Shown here: positions 37,286 through 44,851 of the stretch, in pieces
Layout of the letters: every line of letters begins with the position of its first letter
Position numbering within the stretch: the stretch's first letter is position 1
NCBI GenBank assembly: GCA_910586595.1
Contig: CAJUJB010000009.1
Span: 11,391 to 75,390, forward strand
From: an uncultured Muribaculaceae bacterium
GTDB taxonomy: Bacteria; Bacteroidota; Bacteroidia; Bacteroidales; Muribaculaceae
Direction: 5' to 3'
Length of the DNA: 64,000 nt
Made by a program: the position numbers and the translations under genes
Notes under the pieces: model-generated
Databases searched by the model: none
What the model saw: only the letters and a program-made list of their open reading frames with translations
Told to the model about the DNA's origin: nothing

Positions 37286-39214
37286 ATGAAAAAAACTTTA
37301 TCTCTCGCAATGTGCGCAGCGTGTGTTCTCGGAGCAAACGCAGCCATTACTGTCGACCGCCAGAATCTGGCTCAGTCGGTAATCTATCCCGGCCTCGTTG
37401 AAATCGACATCAATGGCGATGGCATCCTCGACATGATCTACTCCGGCGAAGTGCGCGAAGCCACCAGCGGCCGCATAGTGGAAGATGCCGAAGGCAACGA
37501 AACCCAGATCAACTTCAACACCTTCCAGATGGTGTGGAACGCAGCCACCTCAAGCTACGACATCTCAGAATTCCCCTACTACTTCGGCAACAAGCCCTAC
37601 TTCGCAGTAACCGACTGGAATGGCGACGGCCTCACCGACTTCTATTGCGCCGGCGAAGCCAGCATGGGCCAGTCGACCGCAGTATTCGGTCTGTTCATCA
37701 ACAAGGGTAACGGCACCTTCGAGCGCCAGACTATCGAAGTAGTCGACGAAAACGGCGATGCAATCGATCCCTTCGACCCCAAATGTGTGGACGTAGCCGA
37801 TTTCAACAGCGACGGCCGCCCCGACCTCGTATGCATCGGCTGGAAAAACGATGCAGAAGGCACCCGCCACAACTTCAACATGGTTCTTCTCAACCAGGGT
37901 GACAACAAATTCGTAGCCACCAACACCGAACTTCTTATCTACGGCAACAACGGCTATGAGCTCGCCCTCTCGCTGCTTACAGCAACCGACCTCAACAACG
38001 ACGGCTATGCCGACTTCCTCGCACAGGGTAATGTCGACAACGCCGACGAAGCCGACAAACCCGTCAAGAACGGCACAGCCATGGGCCGTACTTTCGTAGC
38101 CGCCCTCAACCTCGGCGCTGAAACTGACGAGACAATCCTCTATGACCTCGGCCTCGCCGACAGCCCCGCTCACCACTACGGCCACGGTGGCATCGAAGTA
38201 TGCGACTTCAACAACGACGGTGTGCCCGATATTTTCGTAGGCGGTGAATCACCCAACGATGCCAAAGCCGACGGCGTATGGGAATACAACTGGCAGCTCC
38301 TCCAGGGCCGCATCACCAACGATGGTGTAAGCTACACCGACGTAACCTCCAGCCAGGTATTCAACAACAAAGACATCCGTCCGCTCAACGACAGCAAGCC
38401 TATCCGCGCAATCGACTACACCGGCAACGGCCTTTATGACCTCTTCGTTCCGGGCTGGACCACCGGATGCCTCGACGGCAGCGGTGACACCCAGGGTGGA
38501 TGGTTCTTCCCCAACACCAACGGCAACTTCACCTCTTTCGAGCACATCCCCGGTTCGTCGGAATGCGCAGTATTCTTCACAGAAGACGGTGTATCAGGCG
38601 CACGTAACTATGGCTTCCTCGGCCAGAGCTGGGATGGCATGTTCTTCGACGACGAGACCGACATCGTAACCGGCCGTATGATCGTCTTCACCAAGAACCC
38701 CAACGCCAAAGCAGCCCGCCCCGACGCACCTACCGCCCTTTCGGCAACCGTAGACGGCTATGACGTGACTCTCGAATGGTCTGCCGCAGCAACCTCTCAG
38801 GCTAACGTAACCTACGAATACTACATCAAAGACCTCAGCACCGGCAAATTCTTCCACGGCGTTCCCGCATTCGTTGGCGGTGACAAAGACGGTGTCCGCA
38901 CCACCCTCGCCCAGGGCCGCGCATTCATGGCCAAGAAACTCACCCTCGTAGGCATGCCTGACGGCGCATACGAATGGGGCGTACAGACAGTGAATGCATC
39001 ACTCGAAGGCTCGACCTTCGCCAAAGGCGGTAACTTCACCGTAGGCAACGGCGGCTCAGGTGTAACCTCTGTAGTCAGCACCGCAGCAGTTGTCAACAGC
39101 GAATACTTCGACCTCACTGGCCGTAAGCTTGCAGAAGCTCCTGCAACTGGCATCGTGATCAAGAAAGACCTCCGCGCAGACGGCACCAGCACTGTATCGA
39201 AGGTAATTCTTTAA
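37286..39214 (+). CDS. Secreted FG-GAP (VCBS) repeat protein with T9SS-like C-terminal tail
   Basis: The 642-residue protein has a signal peptide (MKKTLSLAMCAACVLGANA) and about six FG-GAP type calcium-loop repeats. They appear as DINGDGILD, DWNGDGLTD, DFNSDGRPD, DLNNDGYAD, DFNNDGVPD and DYTGNGLYD, and should form a beta-propeller over residues 25-450. A fibronectin-III-like domain follows (DAPTALSATVDGYDVTLEW). The last 40 residues read YFDLTGRKLAEAPATGIVIK and on to SKVIL, close to the short sorting tail of T9SS substrates. It has no known catalytic motif and is probably a surface-exposed glycan-binding or scaffold protein. Confidence 0.82.
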   Translation: MKKTLSLAMCAACVLGANAAITVDRQNLAQSVIYPGLVEIDINGDGILDMIYSGEVREATSGRIVEDAEGNETQINFNTFQMVWNAATSSYDISEFPYYFGNKPYFAVTDWNGDGLTDFYCAGEASMGQSTAVFGLFINKGNGTFERQTIEVVDENGDAIDPFDPKCVDVADFNSDGRPDLVCIGWKNDAEGTRHNFNMVLLNQGDNKFVATNTELLIYGNNGYELALSLLTATDLNNDGYADFLAQGNVDNADEADKPVKNGTAMGRTFVAALNLGAETDETILYDLGLADSPAHHYGHGGIEVCDFNNDGVPDIFVGGESPNDAKADGVWEYNWQLLQGRITNDGVSYTDVTSSQVFNNKDIRPLNDSKPIRAIDYTGNGLYDLFVPGWTTGCLDGSGDTQGGWFFPNTNGNFTSFEHIPGSSECAVFFTEDGVSGARNYGFLGQSWDGMFFDDETDIVTGRMIVFTKNPNAKAARPDAPTALSATVDGYDVTLEWSAAATSQANVTYEYYIKDLSTGKFFHGVPAFVGGDKDGVRTTLAQGRAFMAKKLTLVGMPDGAYEWGVQTVNASLEGSTFAKGGNFTVGNGGSGVTSVVSTAAVVNSEYFDLTGRKLAEAPATGIVIKKDLRADGTSTVSKVIL

Positions 39215-39227
39215 TTCCTCTCTACCC

Positions 39228-39293
39228 TGACGGACCGCAAAGCCAAAGTTTTTTCCTACCTTTGCGAAAATCACCGAGGCTTTCGGTCCGTCA
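39228..39293. repeat. Palindrome enclosing a -7 promoter element
   Basis: TGACGGACCG (39228-39237) pairs with CGGTCCGTCA (39284-39293), and AAAGCC (39239-39244) with GGCTTT (39278-39283), giving 16 pairs with one bulged base. The 33 bases between the arms hold TACCTTTG (39257-39264), a match to the -7 box. The start codon of the next gene lies 51 bases past the box. It may be a terminator of the upstream gene combined with a fresh promoter, or an invertible promoter. Confidence 0.6.
39257..39264 (+). promoter_or_regulatory. -7 box inside the palindrome upstream of the small T9SS-tail protein
   Basis: TACCTTTG followed by C matches TAxxTTTG. A TTTG at the right distance upstream is not present. 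It would give a leader of about 40 bases for the gene at 39315. Confidence 0.4.
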
Positions 39294-39314
39294 CCATTAA
39301 AATCCCCACCTACT

Positions 39315-39911
39315 ATGAAAAAATATATTACCGCAGCTTTATTGACAGCCGCCGCAGCCTGCGGATGTGCCGCCCAGTCGGTGGTCAAAATCGACGTTGT
39401 GCAGAATCCCCTCTTCGAGGTCTCGACCCACAGCGTATCATTACCTTTCCCCGACGGCACCACAAGTCTGACCATAGGCGGCGATCTTGTCGTAAAAGGC
39501 GGCAGCGGCAACTACAGTTACCGATGGTACGATACAGCCGGCACCACCCTCGGCACATCAAAAGTGCTGACCGTGAATAACGAAGGTCTCTATCTGCTCG
39601 ACATCGAAGACACATGCGAGTGCGTCAATACCATCCAGTTCGCGGTAGGCGTCTCATCTGTAAACACAGCTATAACCCATCAGAACATCAGCATCTCTCC
39701 CAATCCCACTCACGGCCCGGTTGAAATCGCGGGTTTTGACGCCGTACAACTCTCAGCTGTGAGCATGTCAGGGCGTGTTGAGGCCATCATCAACTATGAC
39801 GGCGCCATCATACGCCAGGCCGACCTGAGCCATCTTTCAGGCGGACAATATATCATCGTTCTCACCGATGCCGAAGGCAATACAACGATGTCAAAATTAA
39901 TCAAGAAATAA
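39315..39911 (+). CDS. Small secreted Ig-like protein with type A T9SS sorting domain
   Basis: The 198-residue protein has a signal peptide (to about residue 20, CGCAAQ). An Ig/PKD-like domain follows (VKGGSGNYSYRWYDTAGTTL, then LYLLDIEDTCECVNTIQFAV). The classic C-terminal sorting domain is ISISPNPTHGPVEI, a middle SVSMSGRVE and the final YIIVLTDAEGNTTMSKLIKK. T9SS would carry it to the cell surface via SprA. It has no enzyme motif, so it is perhaps a small binding or adhesin module that works with the FG-GAP and sialidase-fold neighbours. Confidence 0.83.
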   Translation: MKKYITAALLTAAAACGCAAQSVVKIDVVQNPLFEVSTHSVSLPFPDGTTSLTIGGDLVVKGGSGNYSYRWYDTAGTTLGTSKVLTVNNEGLYLLDIEDTCECVNTIQFAVGVSSVNTAITHQNISISPNPTHGPVEIAGFDAVQLSAVSMSGRVEAIINYDGAIIRQADLSHLSGGQYIIVLTDAEGNTTMSKLIKK

Positions 39912-39939
39912 ATTCCTCTCCAACATATACCACCCGATC

Positions 39940-41952
39940 ATGAAGTCTCAATTCATACTGGCATTAGCCATGCTCACAGCATTCGGTGCATCTGCCGGCC
40001 GCAGTGTGAGCTTCGCGCGTGCCAACCAGAACATAACATTTGATCTCGGCTGGGGAGCCGGAAACTACGGTCAGATCCAGTGGCAATCCTCGACCGACAA
40101 TGGTAATACATGGACAGATATACCAGGCGCAGACACCCCGGTATATACCGTCCTGGCCAGCGGCCCTGCCCTCTACCGGGCTGTCATCACAGGCGATCCG
40201 GCCTGCCCTCCTATCATAGAGGAACGCGAAGTAAAAACCGTCAACATCAACTCAAGTGTACTATCCTGCGGGCCCGATTACGCCGAGCTTGAAGTAGACC
40301 TGCCCGATTTCGACGGCGCAAAAGTTGTGGAATACGGCTTTACGGCCGCCATGCAGGGAGTTGGCCGTACCTACACCATCCTGCCCCGCAATAAAGTCGG
40401 AAACGACCTTCCTTCGGCTACCGACGGCAAATTCGTGATGATGTGCACCGGTCTTACTCCTGACACCCAGTATTCAGTGCGCCCGTACTTCGTAACTGAA
40501 GATGGCTCGACCGTATTCGGTGCAGGCAAGCTCGCCAACACCATCGGCGGTCTAAAATTCGACACCGAAGATTGGGTCATCGAGAAGACATCCGTACAGA
40601 TTCCCTTCTCTATTCCCGCCTTCCCCGGCGGAAATGCCTCACCCGAAATATGGTTTGGAGCCGACCGTAACTCGCTCCGCAAATACGACGTGGAGAACCT
40701 CGGCAATAACAAATACCGCAGCACGCTCATCACCGGTCTTACCCCCGGCACCACTTATATCGCCGTGGCCAAGGCAAAGATTGACGGCGATGTCGTAGAA
40801 ATAGAGAAACCCGTCACCACCTGGTCGGATTACTCAGGGTTTGAAGTCGACAACACAGTCAAACCGGTAAGCCATGTCGTTGAATGGGATAACAGTAACC
40901 TCATTTGCCTCACACCCGAAACACTTCAGGTTGAATACCCTCGCATGTGCCGCATCGACGAGAATAAACTCCTTCTCACCTACCACGGCGGAACATCTGA
41001 CCACTGGCAGAACTCCTATCTCCGCAAGAGCTACGACAACGGCAAGACATGGACAGATCCAGTGGAGATCTACAACATACGCAATGCCTTCCACGGCTGC
41101 AACTACCACCGCATCTGCAACCCCGAAATGACTCGCCTGGCCAACGGATGGGTTATTCTCACCGTAATCGCCAACGGCAACCCTGAAGATAATAACAACA
41201 GCAAAGTGCTCGCCTGCCTCTCGAAAGACGGTGGCGAAACATGGGGCGACCCGATTGTTGTAGGCCGTGGCCGCACATGGGAACCTCAGGTTGTGCAACT
41301 GCCCAACGGCGACATCGAGCTGCTCGTATCATCGGAAGCCTACTGGTGGGATACCCAGCGAAACAATCTCTTCCAGGAGATTCTCAGCACCCGCTCAACC
41401 GACAACGGCGAGACCTGGACAACTTACAAGCGCGCAAGCTACAAGCCCGGAGCACGCGACGGTATGCCCGTATCGGTAGTAATGCAGGGCAACAAGGGCG
41501 TCCTCTTCATTGAGGAGAGTGTAAACGGTGGCATTCCCCCGTCGCTCCAGCACCGCAGCCTCGACGGTGAATGGGATACATCTGACTGGGATGGACGCGA
41601 AGACAGCGAACGCTGGCTCACATCGCTCAACAGCGGTGCCGGAGCTCCCCATATGATCCAGCTGCCTACCGGAGAATTCCTCATCATGGCTCATACCAAC
41701 CAGACCGGAAGCGTATGGCAGACCAACCGCCCGCAGGTAATCATGGCCGACAACACAGGCCATAATTTCAAATACTCGCGCCTTCCTCTCTCGGGCACAG
41801 TACTCCCCTCGGAATGCGGCGCCTACTACAATTCATTCTTCCTCTACGACAACGACACCGTATGGCTTCTCTTCACCAAGGCCCAATACAAAGGAGATAC
41901 CCGCGTAGAGAGCGATGTAATGCTTATGCAGGGCAAGATCGTAGAGAAATAA
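39940..41952 (+). CDS. Secreted six-bladed propeller of the sialidase/GH93 type
   Basis: The 670-residue protein has a signal peptide (to about residue 19). Its N-terminal half holds two or three beta-sandwich domains: an Ig-like with SSTDNGNTWTDIPGADTP, then fibronectin-like with LTPDTQYSVRPYF. A catalytic-type propeller follows from about residue 310. Asp-box motifs are SYDNGKTWTD, SKDGGETWGD and STDNGETWTT. The entry reads YPRMCRIDENKLLLTYHGG, resembling both the sialidase RIP region and the opening of GH93 exo-arabinanases. Given the PUL context, with arabinose-type GH43 enzymes, GH93-like activity seems as likely as sialidase. The substrate is unresolved. Confidence 0.65.
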   Translation: MKSQFILALAMLTAFGASAGRSVSFARANQNITFDLGWGAGNYGQIQWQSSTDNGNTWTDIPGADTPVYTVLASGPALYRAVITGDPACPPIIEEREVKTVNINSSVLSCGPDYAELEVDLPDFDGAKVVEYGFTAAMQGVGRTYTILPRNKVGNDLPSATDGKFVMMCTGLTPDTQYSVRPYFVTEDGSTVFGAGKLANTIGGLKFDTEDWVIEKTSVQIPFSIPAFPGGNASPEIWFGADRNSLRKYDVENLGNNKYRSTLITGLTPGTTYIAVAKAKIDGDVVEIEKPVTTWSDYSGFEVDNTVKPVSHVVEWDNSNLICLTPETLQVEYPRMCRIDENKLLLTYHGGTSDHWQNSYLRKSYDNGKTWTDPVEIYNIRNAFHGCNYHRICNPEMTRLANGWVILTVIANGNPEDNNNSKVLACLSKDGGETWGDPIVVGRGRTWEPQVVQLPNGDIELLVSSEAYWWDTQRNNLFQEILSTRSTDNGETWTTYKRASYKPGARDGMPVSVVMQGNKGVLFIEESVNGGIPPSLQHRSLDGEWDTSDWDGREDSERWLTSLNSGAGAPHMIQLPTGEFLIMAHTNQTGSVWQTNRPQVIMADNTGHNFKYSRLPLSGTVLPSECGAYYNSFFLYDNDTVWLLFTKAQYKGDTRVESDVMLMQGKIVEK

Positions 41953-41985
41953 ATCCCTTAGAAAACAATACCAATCATCACTGTA

Positions 41986-43824
41986 ATGACTATTAAAGCA
42001 ACCTTGACAACACTCCTCCTGGCCACCGCTCCGGCCATGCTTGCATGGAGCCCCGCAGGAGACCGTATAAAGACTGAATGGGCTGAAAAAATCGACCCGC
42101 AGAATGTATGGCAGGAATATCCCCGTCCTATCATGGAACGCCCCGACTGGCAAAACCTCAACGGCCTTTGGGAGTATGCTGTGACCGACGTGGCTGCAGC
42201 CCGTCCTGAGAATTTCGAGGGAGAAATCCTCGTACCCTTTGCCATCGAGTCGAGCCTATCGGGCGTCGGCCGCAATGTAGGCGATGACAAAGCACTGTGG
42301 TATACGCGCACATTCACCGTGCCCACCGCCTGGAAGGGCAAAGATGTAATGCTTAATTTCGGTGCTGTAGACTGGAAGGCCGACGTATGGGTCAACGGCG
42401 TTAAAGTAGGGTCGCACACCGGAGGCTTCACCCCCTTCGGCATCAACATCACCCCCGCGTTAGCAGCCAAAGGCTCCAACGAGCTCACAGTGCGCGTATG
42501 GGATCCTACCGACCGCGGCACACAGCCCCGCGGCAAGCAGGTCAACCGTCCGGAAGGAATCTGGTACACCCCTGTCACCGGCATATGGCAGACCGTATGG
42601 CTCGAGCCCGTTGCCAAGACTCACATCGCCGGTCTGCGCACCCTCCCCGATATTGACGCCAACACTCTTACTGTAGACGTTCAGTCGTCGTGCCAGACAC
42701 CGGGCCAGCTCGCTCAGGTAAATGTGCTCGACGGAGGTAAGGTAATCGCCACAGGCAAAAGTATCAACGGCGAACCGGTTGTGATCAACATGCCCGAAGG
42801 AATTGCGCTGTGGTCGCCCGACAGCCCCAAACTGTACGACCTCGATGTAACCCTCTACGGAGCCGACGGCAAAGCTGCCGACAAGGTCAAGAGCTACGCA
42901 GCCATGCGTAAATTCTCTACCAAGCGCGACGGCCGTGGCATTGTGCGCATGCAGCTCAACAACGAGGATCTCTTCCAGTTCGGCCCGCTTGACCAAGGAT
43001 GGTGGCCCGACGGCCTCTACACCGCCCCCTGCTATGAGGCTATGGTGTACGACATCGACAAGACCAAAGACTGGGGCTTCAACATGATCCGCAAACATAT
43101 CAAGGTAGAACCCGCCACATGGTATACCTACTGCGACCGCAACGGTATAATTGTATGGCAGGACATGCCCAGCGGCGACACCAATCCCGAATGGCAGAAC
43201 CACCGTTACTTCGACGGTATAGAGAAACAGCGCAGCGCCGAGAGTGAGGCAACCTACCGCAAAGAATGGAAAGAGATAATCGACTGCCTCTACAATTACC
43301 CCTGCATCGCCACATGGGTGCCCTTCAATGAAGCTTGGGGCCAGTTCAAGACTCCCGAAATAACCGAGTGGACAAAGCAGTATGACCCCTCCCGTCTGGT
43401 CAACCCCGCAAGCGGTGGCAACTTCTATACCTGCGGCGACATTCTCGACCTCCACAATTACCCCGGCCCGGCAATGTATCTCTATGATGCGGAGCGCGCC
43501 AACGCCCTCGGCGAATACGGCGGCATCGGTCTCGTGATCGAAGACCACATCTGGACACCCGACCGCAACTGGGGTTATGTCCAGTTCAAATCGCCCAAAG
43601 AGGTAACCGATGAATATGTGAAGTATGCCGACGAACTTCTCCGTCTCGCAGAAGCCGGATTCACGGCAGCTGTATACACCCAGACCACAGACGTTGAGGT
43701 AGAAGTCAATGGCCTCATGACATACGACCGCAAGGTGATCAAGGTCGACGAAGACCGTGTGCGTGCCGCCAACAAAGCCCTCACCGGATGTCTTACACCT
43801 AAAACACTGGCTGTATCTAAATGA
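41986..43824 (+). CDS. Glycoside hydrolase family 2 enzyme
   Basis: The 612-residue secreted enzyme has the three canonical GH2 parts. The sugar-binding jelly roll spans about 25-210 (FGAVDWKADVWVNGVKVGSH). An immunoglobulin-like domain follows to about 310, then a TIM barrel with acid/base Glu449 in WVPFNEAWGQF and nucleophile Glu510 in ALGEYGGIG. It lacks the extra C-terminal domains of many GH2 proteins. The GIGLVIEDHIWTPDRNWGY region resembles uncharacterised Bacteroidales GH2 enzymes. Beta-galactosidase, glucuronidase or beta-arabinosidase are all possible. The next gene overlaps its stop by four bases. Confidence 0.88.
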   Translation: MTIKATLTTLLLATAPAMLAWSPAGDRIKTEWAEKIDPQNVWQEYPRPIMERPDWQNLNGLWEYAVTDVAAARPENFEGEILVPFAIESSLSGVGRNVGDDKALWYTRTFTVPTAWKGKDVMLNFGAVDWKADVWVNGVKVGSHTGGFTPFGINITPALAAKGSNELTVRVWDPTDRGTQPRGKQVNRPEGIWYTPVTGIWQTVWLEPVAKTHIAGLRTLPDIDANTLTVDVQSSCQTPGQLAQVNVLDGGKVIATGKSINGEPVVINMPEGIALWSPDSPKLYDLDVTLYGADGKAADKVKSYAAMRKFSTKRDGRGIVRMQLNNEDLFQFGPLDQGWWPDGLYTAPCYEAMVYDIDKTKDWGFNMIRKHIKVEPATWYTYCDRNGIIVWQDMPSGDTNPEWQNHRYFDGIEKQRSAESEATYRKEWKEIIDCLYNYPCIATWVPFNEAWGQFKTPEITEWTKQYDPSRLVNPASGGNFYTCGDILDLHNYPGPAMYLYDAERANALGEYGGIGLVIEDHIWTPDRNWGYVQFKSPKEVTDEYVKYADELLRLAEAGFTAAVYTQTTDVEVEVNGLMTYDRKVIKVDEDRVRAANKALTGCLTPKTLAVSK

Positions 43825-44837
43825 AGATCAGACGTGTTATCGCAGCAACGGTGCTCACTCTCGCAGCCGCCTCAGGGATGGCCGCGGGAGAGGCACCCGC
43901 GCCTCTCTACCGCGATCCTGTGACCGATGGAGCCGCCGACCCTTGCCTGGTGTTTAACCGCGAGGCCGGAGAATGGTGGATGCTCTATACCCAGCGCCGG
44001 GCCAACACGGAGAGTGCGGATGTAGCCTACTGTTACGGCAATCCCATAGCCATAGCCTCCAGCGATGACGGAGGAGTCACCTGGGTCTACCGAGGCAAGC
44101 TTGACCTCGATTTCGAGCCGGGCCACAACACCTTCTGGGCACCCGACGTAGTATGGCACGATGGTAAATACCATCTGTTTGTATCGTATATCCGAGGTGT
44201 ACGCAATCACTGGGGCGGCAAAGCCACCATGATGCACTATACGAGTCCGGATTTATGGAACTGGACATTCGAGGGGCCTTGCGAACTCCCTAAAGAGGAT
44301 GTGATTGACGCGACCCTCATACGCAAGCCCGACGGAGAATGGCGCATGTGGTACAAATGGGATAGTAAATCTCTGTATGCCGACAGCCCCGACCTCCACT
44401 CATGGCATGGAACCGACAAAGCTGCCGTAAGCGACAAGCCGCATGAAGGCGCCAAGGCGTTCCGCTTCAAAGACCGTTACTGGTTTATAGTCGACGAATG
44501 GGCCGGAATGGGAGTATACTCCTCCGATGACCTCGACAATTGGGTGCGACAGACCGACCTAATCCTCGATACGCCATCGACCCGGCCTGATGATGCGCCC
44601 AGCGGCTCACACGGTGATGTTGTAGTATGCGGTGACCGTGCTTACATTTTCTATTTCACGCATCCCGGAAGACGGTTCCACACCCGCGACACCCACGATG
44701 CCAACGGCAACATCCCCTATGAGATGCGCCGCTCGTCGATTCAGGTCGCAGAGCTGGATGTGACGCCCGACGGCCGACTCGTGACACTTGACCGCAATCA
44801 GCCGGTCGACATCAACCTTCCCTCAAAAATACAATAA
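43821..44837 (+). CDS. Second glycoside hydrolase of the GH43 type
   Basis: This 338-residue secreted five-bladed propeller keeps the three catalytic carboxylates: Asp40 in GAADPCLVF, Asp163 in DVIDATLIR and Glu209 in PHEGAKAFRF. FWAPDVVWHDGKYHLF at 105-120 is the usual blade-2 motif. The signal peptide ends near ASGMAAG. The ATGA overlap with the GH2 gene points to coupled translation, so the two enzymes may act on the same side chain. It is shorter than the lipoprotein GH43 at 25920 and only distantly similar; it may belong to a GH43 subfamily or a neighbouring family such as GH117. Confidence 0.75.
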   Translation: MKIRRVIAATVLTLAAASGMAAGEAPAPLYRDPVTDGAADPCLVFNREAGEWWMLYTQRRANTESADVAYCYGNPIAIASSDDGGVTWVYRGKLDLDFEPGHNTFWAPDVVWHDGKYHLFVSYIRGVRNHWGGKATMMHYTSPDLWNWTFEGPCELPKEDVIDATLIRKPDGEWRMWYKWDSKSLYADSPDLHSWHGTDKAAVSDKPHEGAKAFRFKDRYWFIVDEWAGMGVYSSDDLDNWVRQTDLILDTPSTRPDDAPSGSHGDVVVCGDRAYIFYFTHPGRRFHTRDTHDANGNIPYEMRRSSIQVAELDVTPDGRLVTLDRNQPVDINLPSKIQ

Positions 44838-44851
44838 CCCTATACACTGAA

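Noticed and set aside
39940..41952. Plain call of exo-alpha-sialidase
   Set aside because: Asp-boxes alone do not define sialidases; no sialic-acid catabolic genes are nearby, and the Arg triad could not be assigned with confidence.
42460..43548. Minus-strand open frame of 362 codons opposite the GH2 gene
   Set aside because: The GH2 frame has both catalytic glutamates and a proper signal; the antisense frame has no motif or promoter.
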